From Diaphorobacter ruginosibacter (GTDB lineage: Bacteria; Pseudomonadota; Gammaproteobacteria; Burkholderiales; Burkholderiaceae_C), in the NCBI RefSeq assembly GCF_014395975.1, contig NZ_CP060714.1, positions 2,480,001-2,544,000 of the forward strand: a stretch of DNA of 64,000 bases. The letters run 5' to 3'. Position numbers and translations under genes: made by a program. Below are positions 31,272-39,242 of the stretch, piece after piece (positions within the stretch are counted from its first letter, which is position 1; each line of letters starts with the position of its first letter). Under the pieces are notes generated by a model. It was not told the origin of the DNA. It did not search any database and saw nothing but the letters and a program-made list of their open reading frames with translations.

Positions 31272-31308
31272 GCGCGGATTCACGGTCCAAAATGGTGTAA
31301 ATCCGCGC
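31272..31308 (-). promoter_or_regulatory. Stem-loop between phaC and phaA
   Basis: GCGCGGATT and AATCCGCGC form a perfect 9-bp stem, extendable by three pairs past one mismatch, 18 bases after the phaC stop. No T-run follows on the minus strand. It is more likely a 3'-end stabiliser, processing site or partial attenuator than a full terminator. I see no ORF in the 258-base gap. Confidence 0.5.
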
Positions 31309-31326
31309 AGTGGAATTGACAGGCTC

Positions 31327-33045
31327 TCAGGCCTTCTGCTTGACGTAGCTGCCCGGCGCGGGTTCGCTCGCCTTGTATTTGGTCCCTTTGCCATAGGCCT
31401 TCGGTGCGGCAATCTGGCGGCCGCCGTGACCTGCGAGCCACTGCGTCCAGTCGGTCCACCAGCTGCCAGGGTGTTCGGTGGCACCTTCAAGCCAGCCATC
31501 GAACGACGCCGGGAACTTCGCACCGCTGTGCACCCAGTAGCTGCGTTTTTTCTTGGCCGGGGGATTGATGACGCCCGCGATGTGGCCCGAGGCCCCCATC
31601 ACGAATCGCTTCTTGCCCGGAAAGACCTGCGTCGATGCGTACGCGCCCTCGATCGGCACGATGTGGTCCTCGCGCGAACCGTAGATGTACATCGGGACAT
31701 CGACCTTGCCGAGATCAAGCTTCTCGCCGCAGACCGTCACGCCACCGGGTTGCGTGAGCCTGTTCTCGAGATAGAAATTGCGCAGGTACCACGCATACCA
31801 GGGGCCCGGCAGGTTGGTGGAGTCGCTGTTCCAGTACAGCAGGTCGAACGGAGGCGGTGTCTCGCCCTTCAGGTAGTTGCCCACCACATAGTTCCAGACC
31901 AGATCATTGGGCCTGAGGAAGCTGAAAGTGGAGGCAAGATCCTGCCCCTTCATGAGACCGCCCTGCCCCATCTGCATCTCGCGAAAGCGCACGAAGTTCT
32001 CGTCGATGAACACGTCGAGAATGCCGGTCTCGGTGAAATCCACCAGCGCGGTCAGCAGCGTGGCGCTGGCCACGGGCGACTCCTTGCGCGCGTTCAGCAC
32101 GCCCAGGGCGTTGGAGAGCATCGTGCCGCCGACGCAGAAGCCCAGCGTGTTGATCTGGTCCGCACCGCTGATCTCCTGCACCGTGTCGATCGCCTTGAGG
32201 ACGGCGTTCTCGATGTAGTCGTCCCAGGTGGCCGTGGCCATGCTCTCATCGGGATTGCGCCAGCTCACCACGAAGGTGCGATGACCTTCGGCCACCAGAT
32301 GCCGGATCAGGGAGTTCTCGGGCTGCAGGTCGAGGATGTAGAACTTGTTGATGCATGGGGGCACCAGCAGGAACGGACGTTCATAGACCTTGGCGGTGAG
32401 CGGCTTGTACTCGAGCAGCTGGAAGTATTCGTTCTCGAACACCACGGCTCCCTCGGTGGTCGCGACGTTGCGCCCGACCTCGAACTGGCTCTCGTCGGTC
32501 ATCGAGATGTGGCCCTGGCGCATGTCGTGCAGCATGTTGGCAATGCCCTTGGCAATGCTCTCGCCCTGCGTGTCGAGCGCCTTTTTCTGGGCCTCCGCAT
32601 TGAATGCCAGGAAGTTGCTGGGCGACACGGCGGCGAGCCACTGCTCCACGCCGAAACGCACACGGGCGCGGGTTTTCTCGTCGCCCTCGACCGCATCGGC
32701 CATCGCCATCATCGTGCGCGCCTGGAGCATATAGGCAGAAGCGACCGCGGAAGCCACCGGGTTCTGCACCCAGCCCTCGCCCGAGAAACGCTTGTCGGAC
32801 GGCGGTTTGCCGGACTCCGCGAGGCCGCTCGCAAAGAGCGCCTGCATTTCATTGAGATAGCGCTGCTGCAGCTCGCCCAGCTTTTCAGGCGACAGCCTGA
32901 CCGGGGCCTGCGGTGCCATGGAACCTGCGATTGCGCCGAGATCCACGGGCGGGACCGGCATTGACTGCAGCATTCGATTCCAGCTGTCGCTCCACATCTG
33001 CTGGAGTTGGCGGGCTCCCTCGGCCCATTGTGCGTCAGAATCCAT
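31327..33045 (-). CDS. phaC: Class I poly(R)-hydroxyalkanoic acid synthase PhaC
   Basis: A 572-residue granule-associated synthase that polymerises (R)-3-hydroxybutyryl-CoA. The catalytic cysteine is Cys304 in the lipase-like box GFCVGGTM. The region RPFLLVPPCINKFYILDL, the later Asp-bearing YGSREDHIVPIEGAY, and the His in GASGHIAGVINPP (catalytic triad) are all present. The length fits class I enzymes. It is the first gene of phaCAB, and the 130-base gap upstream, divergent from a small membrane protein gene, should hold the promoter. Confidence 0.96.
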   Translation of the reverse strand: MDSDAQWAEGARQLQQMWSDSWNRMLQSMPVPPVDLGAIAGSMAPQAPVRLSPEKLGELQQRYLNEMQALFASGLAESGKPPSDKRFSGEGWVQNPVASAVASAYMLQARTMMAMADAVEGDEKTRARVRFGVEQWLAAVSPSNFLAFNAEAQKKALDTQGESIAKGIANMLHDMRQGHISMTDESQFEVGRNVATTEGAVVFENEYFQLLEYKPLTAKVYERPFLLVPPCINKFYILDLQPENSLIRHLVAEGHRTFVVSWRNPDESMATATWDDYIENAVLKAIDTVQEISGADQINTLGFCVGGTMLSNALGVLNARKESPVASATLLTALVDFTETGILDVFIDENFVRFREMQMGQGGLMKGQDLASTFSFLRPNDLVWNYVVGNYLKGETPPPFDLLYWNSDSTNLPGPWYAWYLRNFYLENRLTQPGGVTVCGEKLDLGKVDVPMYIYGSREDHIVPIEGAYASTQVFPGKKRFVMGASGHIAGVINPPAKKKRSYWVHSGAKFPASFDGWLEGATEHPGSWWTDWTQWLAGHGGRQIAAPKAYGKGTKYKASEPAPGSYVKQKA

Positions 33046-33175
33046 GGTGTCTCCTACTCTCTTGCGATGCCGGTTGGTTTTCTATCCGGTCCATGCATCG
33101 TACAGCCATGTGTCGGCGGTTTCCGACAATTCAGAGCGGCGAACCGTGCTTTTGTTGTTTCGGAGTTTTACTTAT

Positions 33176-33514
33176 ATGGTGCTCATTCTGATAGTGATAG
33201 CGTGGTTGTATGTCACTGTGATGATGGCTGTGGCGGAAGCATCCGCAGCCAACGGCACCCTGCTCGGAGCGATCGTCACCTTCGTGCTGTATGGCCTGTT
33301 GCCCATATCCATCGTCGTCTACATTTTTTCGACGCCCGCGCGCAAGCGTGCGCGCAAGGCTCGCGAGGCGCTCGCCGAGCGCCAATGGCAGCAGGACCGG
33401 CAGGCGCCAGCAGGGGCGCCTTTGAAGGAATCAGGCGTCGATCCAGATGGCTGCAGCCAGTCGCCCGCTTCCGCCGAGGCTGCGCTGGTCACGCCGGTAC
33501 GAAAAGAATCGTGA
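33176..33514 (+). CDS. Small predicted membrane protein of unknown function
   Basis: A 112-residue protein. MVLILIVIAWLYVTVMMAV forms a first helix and LLGAIVTFVLYGLLPISIVV a second. A short basic stretch (TPARKRARKAREALAERQ) then gives a cytoplasmic tail. GGAG lies about ten bases before the ATG at 33176. It is divergent from phaC, and its last 84 bases overlap the convergent pgeF gene. I recognise no characterised family. The upstream open frame (from 32918) is antisense to phaC and not coding. Confidence 0.7.
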   Translation: MVLILIVIAWLYVTVMMAVAEASAANGTLLGAIVTFVLYGLLPISIVVYIFSTPARKRARKAREALAERQWQQDRQAPAGAPLKESGVDPDGCSQSPASAEAALVTPVRKES

Positions 33515-34282
33515 AGGATTTTCCACCGTGCACCAGCGCTCGGTACTGTCGTTGCCATGGATGTCCGTGACACCGATGCGCCGCAGGCGATGCCGGGCAA
33601 GGCCTGCCAGATCGGCCAAAAATTTGGCGCCGCCGTATGGCCTGAAGAAGACTGCGGCATCGCCATCCGGCTCGCAGAACGCCGCACGCACTTCCGGCCC
33701 CACTTCGAAAGCGGTCGGCCCGATACAGGGACCGAGCCATGCACGCAGACCTTTCGGACCGCCGAACGCCTTGACCACCGCCTCCAGAACACCATCACCA
33801 CCTGCCGGCCCGGCCAGTCCGCGCCAGCCGGCGTGGGCTGCTGCGACCTGGCTGCCATCCGCGTTGGCGAAGAGCACAGGCAGGCAATCGGCCACCATGA
33901 TCACGCAGGCTATGCCCGCCTCCAGGGTAGTGCAGGCATCGGCCTCGAACACGGGGTCCGTTGCCTCGGGCCGGCCCAGCCATTGCACATGCGTGCCATG
34001 GACCTGGTTCATGAACACGGGCACCGCTGCGGGCGATGACGACATCGCAAGGGACTGCGCCAGCAGCGCCCGATTGGCCTGCACGGCCACGGGATCGTCC
34101 GCCACATGATCACCCAGGTTCATGCTGCCATAGGGCCCTTCGCTCACGCCCCCGGTGCGCGTGGTGCAGACCGCACGTACCCGGCCCGGCACAGGCCAGT
34201 CGGGAATGATCCAGTCATGCGGCACCGTGAAGGCACTGCGGAGCGAGGCTGCGGAATGCATGGGCGTGTCAGGCCTCTGCAT
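33431..34282 (-). CDS. pgeF: Multicopper/laccase-domain protein YfiH (peptidoglycan editing factor PgeF)
   Basis: A protein of about 283 residues of the YfiH/PgeF (DUF152) family. It is described as a purine nucleoside phosphorylase/deaminase-like or laccase-domain enzyme that also removes mis-incorporated L-Ser from peptidoglycan precursors. Conserved segments are TTRTGGVSEGPYGSMNLGDH, MNQVHGT, VMVADCLPV-type IMVADCLPV, AAAHAGWRGL and GPCIGPTAFEVG, supplying the Cys/His metal site. The start at 34282 overlaps the upstream gene by 14 bases. The ATG at 34261 (MHSAASLRSAF) is an equal alternative. Its 3' end overlaps a convergent gene. Confidence 0.92.
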   Translation of the reverse strand: MQRPDTPMHSAASLRSAFTVPHDWIIPDWPVPGRVRAVCTTRTGGVSEGPYGSMNLGDHVADDPVAVQANRALLAQSLAMSSSPAAVPVFMNQVHGTHVQWLGRPEATDPVFEADACTTLEAGIACVIMVADCLPVLFANADGSQVAAAHAGWRGLAGPAGGDGVLEAVVKAFGGPKGLRAWLGPCIGPTAFEVGPEVRAAFCEPDGDAAVFFRPYGGAKFLADLAGLARHRLRRIGVTDIHGNDSTERWCTVENPSRFFSYRRDQRSLGGSGRLAAAIWIDA

Positions 34283-34937
34283 CAGGACATGCCGAAGGCT
34301 GCGCCCTCTGGAACGCTGGCAATGCCATACAGGCCTTGAAGGTGGCCATCACGAGGTCCAACCCCTCCAGATCCACATGAAAGCGCTGGGCATTGAAAAT
34401 CTGTGGAACGAGGCAGCAGTCGGCCAAGGTCGGTGTGTCGCCGACACTGTAGACCGAGGCCGCAAGGCCCGCTGCCGCACGTTCCTCCGCCAGCAACTTG
34501 AGCTGGCGCTCGTAAGCCTCCAGGCCCGAGCGGGCCCAGTGGCGATACCAGGCATCCTTGCCTGACTCGTCGAGCATCACGTCGTGCTTGAGGTACTTGA
34601 GCACGCGCAGGTTGTTGAGCGGATGGATCTCGCAGGCCACCATCTCCGCCAGGGCGCGCGCACGGGCGCGGCCCAGTGCATCCGCGGGCAGAAGAGCGGG
34701 CTCCGGACAGGTCTCGTCCAGATACTCGATGATCGCCATCGACTGCGTGAGCAGGTGGCCGTCATCCGTTTCAAGCGCGGGAACCAGGGGATCGCCGACC
34801 CGCGACGCGTAGCTCGCATCGAGATGTTCTGCACGCACCAGGTGCAGCGGCACATAGTCGAATGCCAGGCCCTTGAGCTCCAGCGCGATGCGCACCCGGA
34901 ACGAGGCGGAGGAACGGAAGTAGTTGTAGAGCTTCAT
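34269..34937 (-). CDS. maiA: Maleylacetoacetate / maleylpyruvate isomerase (zeta-class GST)
   Basis: A 222-residue glutathione-dependent cis-trans isomerase. The N-terminal thioredoxin fold MKLYNYFRSSASFRVRIALELKG carries the zeta-class SSxS-like motif. The C-terminal domain has EIHPLNNLRVLKYL, conserved in MaiA/NagL. It acts in tyrosine (maleylacetoacetate) or gentisate (maleylpyruvate) breakdown. The divergent FAA hydrolase looks like a fumarylpyruvate hydrolase, so the gentisate role (NagL-like) is as likely as MaiA. The start at 34937 is chosen by homology. It overlaps the pgeF start. Confidence 0.9.
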   Translation of the reverse strand: MKLYNYFRSSASFRVRIALELKGLAFDYVPLHLVRAEHLDASYASRVGDPLVPALETDDGHLLTQSMAIIEYLDETCPEPALLPADALGRARARALAEMVACEIHPLNNLRVLKYLKHDVMLDESGKDAWYRHWARSGLEAYERQLKLLAEERAAAGLAASVYSVGDTPTLADCCLVPQIFNAQRFHVDLEGLDLVMATFKACMALPAFQRAQPSACPDAEA

Positions 34938-35100
34938 AGAGGCGAAAGCATACGCAACCTCACCGCATCGCGCCATCGTGGGCATTACTGTGCCATCGGG
35001 TAACGGCCGCGTGGCACACTGTGGTCGGCCCGTGCGGTGCCTTGGCTTTCAGCAGCCGGGCTGCTCTTCACATACAACACCCGACACTATTTCTCCAACC

Positions 35101-35796
35101 ATGAGCTACGTCTTCAATCCTTCTCCCGTTGCCACCGTTCCCGTCGTGGGCAGCGACAGCCTTTTCCCCGTGCACCGCATCTACTGCGTCGGCCGCAACT
35201 ATGCGGAACATGCCAAGGAGATGGGGTTCTCGGGCCGCGAGGCGCCGTTTTTCTTCACCAAGCCTGCAGACGCCGTGCTGGTGGTGAAGGAAGGCACCAC
35301 CGGTGAAATGCCCTACCCGACGCTCACCCAGGACCTGCACCACGAGATCGAGTTGGTGGTGGCGCTCGGCAAGGGCGGCCGGAACATCAAGGCCGAAGAC
35401 GCCGCAAGCCATATCTTCGGCTACGCCGTGGGCCTGGACATGACGCGCCGCGACCTGCAGGCGGAAGCCAAGAAACAGGGCCGTCCCTGGGACATCGCGA
35501 AGGGGTTCGACCATAGCGCACCCATCACGCCCATCGTGCCGGCAGACCAGGCCGCAGGCATCGGCAGCGCCTCCATCTGGCTCGACGTGAACGGAGCCAG
35601 GCGCCAGGCGAGCGACATCTCCAAGCTGATCTGGAGCATCGCCGAAACCATCGAAGTGCTGTCTCAGGCCTGGGAGCTGCAGGCTGGCGACCTGATCTTC
35701 TCGGGAACACCGGAAGGCGTGAATGCCGTGGTTCGCGGCGACCTGCTTGAGGGCGGCGTGACCGGACTGCCAGCGCTCAAGGTACGGCTGGTCTGA
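35101..35796 (+). CDS. Fumarylacetoacetate hydrolase-family protein, probable fumarylpyruvate hydrolase
   Basis: A 231-residue FAH-fold C-C hydrolase. FPVHRIYCVGRNYAEHAKEMG is characteristic of fumarylpyruvate hydrolases (NagK-like). HHEIELVVALGKGG supplies the metal-binding acidic pair, and DMTRRDLQ with KGFDHSAP are also conserved. Paired divergently with the zeta GST isomerase (163-base shared region), it would complete ring-cleavage product breakdown to pyruvate and fumarate. The ring-cleaving dioxygenase is not in the window, so the exact pathway is inferred. Confidence 0.88.
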   Translation: MSYVFNPSPVATVPVVGSDSLFPVHRIYCVGRNYAEHAKEMGFSGREAPFFFTKPADAVLVVKEGTTGEMPYPTLTQDLHHEIELVVALGKGGRNIKAEDAASHIFGYAVGLDMTRRDLQAEAKKQGRPWDIAKGFDHSAPITPIVPADQAAGIGSASIWLDVNGARRQASDISKLIWSIAETIEVLSQAWELQAGDLIFSGTPEGVNAVVRGDLLEGGVTGLPALKVRLV

Positions 35797-35886
35797 TCCA
35801 CCGATGCGTTTTCGGCACGGGGCCTTCCGTTCGCCACATCCGCGAGCGGGCTCCGTGCCCCTGATTCCTGCGCCACAATAGTTCCC

Positions 35887-36450
35887 ATGACCTTTCGTGC
35901 CCCTGTCCGTTTCTGCCGCAATTGCGGTACTGCCGTCCAATACCGCGTTCCCGACGATGGAGACACCCGCGAGCGCGCCGTCTGCCCGGCATGCAACACG
36001 ATCCACTACGAGAATCCGCTCAATGTGGTCGGCACCATTCCGGTCATGCCCGATGGGCGCGTGCTGCTGTGCAAGCGCAACATCGAGCCTCGCTGGGGCA
36101 AGTGGACGCTGCCCGCAGGCTTCATGGAACTGGGCGAAACCACCTCACAGGGCGCGGCGCGCGAGACCGACGAGGAGGCTGGCGCGCAGATCCGCATGGG
36201 CCGCCTGTTCTCCCTGGTGAACGTACCGCACGTGGGCCAGGTCCATGTTTTCTATTGCGCCGACCTGCTGAGCGAGCATTTCAATCCCGGCCACGAAACC
36301 ATCGAGGCACGGCTCTTCCGCGAAGAGGACATCCCCTGGGATGAACTCGCCTTCCGCACCGTCAGCACCACGCTCAGACTCTGGTTCGAAGACCGCAAGA
36401 CCGGCATCGAACAGGTGCACAACGTCGACCTCGAGGCGCCCCGCTCCTAG
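35887..36450 (+). CDS. Nudix hydrolase with N-terminal zinc ribbon
   Basis: A 187-residue hydrolase. Four cysteines at 10, 13, 33 and 36 (CRNCG and CPAC) form a zinc ribbon. The Nudix box GFMELGETTSQGAARETDEE-AG follows from about residue 80, matching GX5EX7REUXEEXGU. The substrate class is nucleoside diphosphates linked to another moiety, for example ADP-ribose or NADH/FAD type. The ribbon plus Nudix layout resembles NudC/ADP-ribose pyrophosphatase relatives but the protein is shorter than NudC. It is stand-alone, converging on the PBP gene. Confidence 0.9.
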   Translation: MTFRAPVRFCRNCGTAVQYRVPDDGDTRERAVCPACNTIHYENPLNVVGTIPVMPDGRVLLCKRNIEPRWGKWTLPAGFMELGETTSQGAARETDEEAGAQIRMGRLFSLVNVPHVGQVHVFYCADLLSEHFNPGHETIEARLFREEDIPWDELAFRTVSTTLRLWFEDRKTGIEQVHNVDLEAPRS

Positions 36451-36488
36451 GTGTCCTCTGCACTGGCGGATCGACGCATGCCGGAGAT

Positions 36489-39242
36489 TCAGTTCGGAGC
36501 GATCCGGGAATCGACCACGGTCCCGCGTTGAACCGGTGACGTGACGACGCCAGGCATGGGCGCGGGCGCATTGACCTGCCCGTTCGCCGGCATGGGGGGC
36601 GGGTTGCCGGCAGGCATGGGCGGCGCAGGCTGCGGCTGCAACGGCTGCGTCGCCACCACCGGAGGGGCTGGCGCTGCGGAAACCGCCGGGCCCTGGGGTG
36701 ACTGCGGCGCACGGACCTGTCCATTGGCAGGCATGGGTGGCTGGCCCTGCGATGGCAGTGCGCCCTGCTGAGGTTGAGATGGGGGCTGCTGCTGCGACTG
36801 CACAGGCGGCGGAGTCCAGAACGGGTCCTGAGACTCCCCTGCCCCCGGAGGTGGCCCCGGATCGGCATCGGGCGTGGCGTTCTGCAGCGGCGCGAGCGGC
36901 GCCTCGCTGATGTCGGGGCGCTGGTCGTCCGAATCGTAGGTGACGGGAGCCTGCGTGCGAGGCCCCTGCGGCAGTTGCGAACCCTGCACCTCGGGCGTCG
37001 TTGCAAGCGGTGGCTGGATCTGGTCGGTCGAGCGGCCGAAGAGATCAACCACCCAGTTGCGTACCGAGCCGATCGCATCGGCGATGACACTGCGCTCTTC
37101 CTCGTCGACAAACTTCTGGTTGGCATCGATGACCTTGCCGCGCAGCGCCTGCTGGAACACCTGGCCGACGATGGGCAACGCACTGTGTGCCCCCTGTCCC
37201 CAGTAGTCGCTGCGCAGCGTGATGCGCCCGTCGTTGAAGCCCACCCACGCGCCGGCCACCATCTGCGGGTGCATCAGGATGAACCAGCCGTCAGTGTTGT
37301 CCTGTGTAGTGCCGGTCTTGCCCGCCACATCGGCCGTGATGCCGTAGCGCGAGCGGATGGCCACGCCCGTTCCCTTGTCGATCACGCCGCGCATGGCGTC
37401 GCGCAATTCCTGTGCGGGCGTCAGCGCAAGGGCGCGCTGGGGCTTGGCGGCGGCGAATGCCTCCAGCACCTTGCCATCCTTGTCCTCGATCTGCGTGATG
37501 AGCGTCGGTGCCACATACGTACCCGCATTCGCGATGGTGCCGTAGGACGCCACCATTTCCTTGAGCGTGACAGGACTGGTACCGAGTGCGAGCGCAGGCA
37601 CTTCATCCAGTCGCGATTCGCGTACCCCCATGGCGCGCGCGAGTTGCGCCACACGCTCGGGGCCGACAGCCTGCATCACCTGCGCCGTGATGATGTTCTT
37701 GGAATAGGCCAGCCCGTCGGACAGCGTCATCGGCGCATAGCTGGGGGCCGAGCCGTCGGTGGGCTTCCACACCTGCTTGCCGCCCAGCGGGATCTCGACA
37801 GGCTCGTCCATGAAGGTATCGCTCGGCAACATACCCTTGGCGAAGGCTGCGCCATACACGAAGGGCTTGAAGGTGGAGCCCGGCTGGCGGCGCGCGGCCT
37901 GTACGTGGTCGAACGGGTCCTGCGCATAGTCGCGGCTGCCGACCCACGCCAGCACCGTGCCGTCACGCGGGTCAAGCGCCATGAATCCCGCCTGCACGCG
38001 CGTCTTCTGCTGCTTGAGACGGCTCAGGAAATTGCTGTCGGCCAGCAGCTCCTTCGCCACTTCGTCCGGCTCGCCGCCCTTGGCCACGGCCTGTTCGTAC
38101 TGGGTGGATTCGCGCACCAGCTTCTGCACCAGCGGACTCTTGGCACTCCAGACGCTGCCGGGTGCCCACGCCGTGTTGGCGACGGCCTGCAGTGCCTTGC
38201 CCTGCTTGTCGATCGCCTGGTTCGCCATCTCCTGCAGCTTGCCGTTGATGGTGGTCCGGATGACCAGGCCGTCCGAGTACAGGCTGTAGCCGTTGCGGTC
38301 GGCCCAGTCGATGAGCTGGCGGCGCAGCTGCTGCGCGAGATGCGGTGCAAGGCCATTGACTTCCGCCTGGCGCTCGAAACGGATGCGCAGCGGGCGCTTG
38401 ACGAGCTTCTCGTAGTCGGCATCGGACAGCTTGCCGCGCTTCTTCATCTGCGCGAGCACCGTGTTGCGGCGGTCCTGGGCGCGCTCGGGGTTCAGCACCG
38501 GGTTGTAGTAGACCGTGCCCTTGAGCATGCCGATCAGCGTGGCGCTCTCCAGCACCGTCAGATCGAAGGCCGACTTGTCGAAATAGGTACGTGCCGCCAT
38601 CTCGATGCCGAAGGCGTTGTAGAGGAAAGGCACGGTATTGAGATACGTCTCCAGGATCTCGTCCTTGGAGTACGTCATCTCGATCTTGATGGCGGTGATC
38701 GCTTCCTTGAGCTTGCGGTTGAGCGTGGGCGCGCGGCCGATCTCCTCGGGATAGAGATTGCGCGCGAGCTGCTGCGTGAGGGTGGAGCCACCCTGCTTGT
38801 CACCGCCGAGCGTATGCACCACGGCGGATGCCGTGCGCTTCCAGTCGAGGCCGAAGTGGTCGTAGAAGCGGTGGTCCTCGGTCGCGATGAGCGCATCTTT
38901 CACCGGCTGCGCGATGCCGTCGAGCGGAACCCACTCGCGGTTGATCCACTTGTACTCGGCCAGCAAGCGGCCATCGGCGGACACCAGTTGCGCAGGCTGA
39001 TCGGTCTTGGCCTTGCGCAGGTCGCTGATCGACGGCGTGAACGGAATCAGGATCAGCACGTATAGGAACAAGGCCAGGGGCCCGGCCGCCAGCAGCCACC
39101 ACAGGTTGCGCCTGGACTTCCAGGGCCTGCCGGGCCAGGGAATGCCCCTTAGCGCTGCCGCCGCGGGCTGCCCGGCGGCCTGAATGGGGTCTTGGCTATC
39201 TTGCTGGGGCATGGATGCGGCTCTCTGGCTATTCTTGTTCAT
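36489..39242 (-). CDS. mrcA: Bifunctional class A penicillin-binding protein (PBP1a-like)
   Basis: A 917-residue peptidoglycan glycosyltransferase/transpeptidase. There is one N-terminal membrane helix (about 48-67). The GT51 domain has catalytic Glu122 in TEDHRFYDHFG and GGSTLTQQLARN. The transpeptidase domain has Ser456-Thr-Phe-Lys459, YSKN and KTGTT near residue 640. From about residue 730 the tail is Pro/Gln-rich and low complexity, with PPMPANGQV twice. The ATG at 39242 overlaps the ligA stop by one base (GTG at 39245 is also in frame). It is last in a smc-zipA-ligA-mrcA run, linking cell-division and wall genes. Confidence 0.93.
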   Translation of the reverse strand: MNKNSQRAASMPQQDSQDPIQAAGQPAAAALRGIPWPGRPWKSRRNLWWLLAAGPLALFLYVLILIPFTPSISDLRKAKTDQPAQLVSADGRLLAEYKWINREWVPLDGIAQPVKDALIATEDHRFYDHFGLDWKRTASAVVHTLGGDKQGGSTLTQQLARNLYPEEIGRAPTLNRKLKEAITAIKIEMTYSKDEILETYLNTVPFLYNAFGIEMAARTYFDKSAFDLTVLESATLIGMLKGTVYYNPVLNPERAQDRRNTVLAQMKKRGKLSDADYEKLVKRPLRIRFERQAEVNGLAPHLAQQLRRQLIDWADRNGYSLYSDGLVIRTTINGKLQEMANQAIDKQGKALQAVANTAWAPGSVWSAKSPLVQKLVRESTQYEQAVAKGGEPDEVAKELLADSNFLSRLKQQKTRVQAGFMALDPRDGTVLAWVGSRDYAQDPFDHVQAARRQPGSTFKPFVYGAAFAKGMLPSDTFMDEPVEIPLGGKQVWKPTDGSAPSYAPMTLSDGLAYSKNIITAQVMQAVGPERVAQLARAMGVRESRLDEVPALALGTSPVTLKEMVASYGTIANAGTYVAPTLITQIEDKDGKVLEAFAAAKPQRALALTPAQELRDAMRGVIDKGTGVAIRSRYGITADVAGKTGTTQDNTDGWFILMHPQMVAGAWVGFNDGRITLRSDYWGQGAHSALPIVGQVFQQALRGKVIDANQKFVDEEERSVIADAIGSVRNWVVDLFGRSTDQIQPPLATTPEVQGSQLPQGPRTQAPVTYDSDDQRPDISEAPLAPLQNATPDADPGPPPGAGESQDPFWTPPPVQSQQQPPSQPQQGALPSQGQPPMPANGQVRAPQSPQGPAVSAAPAPPVVATQPLQPQPAPPMPAGNPPPMPANGQVNAPAPMPGVVTSPVQRGTVVDSRIAPN

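Noticed and set aside
36774..39065. 763-codon plus-strand ORF opposite the PBP gene
   Set aside because: The minus strand has GT51 and transpeptidase motifs; the plus ORF has none.
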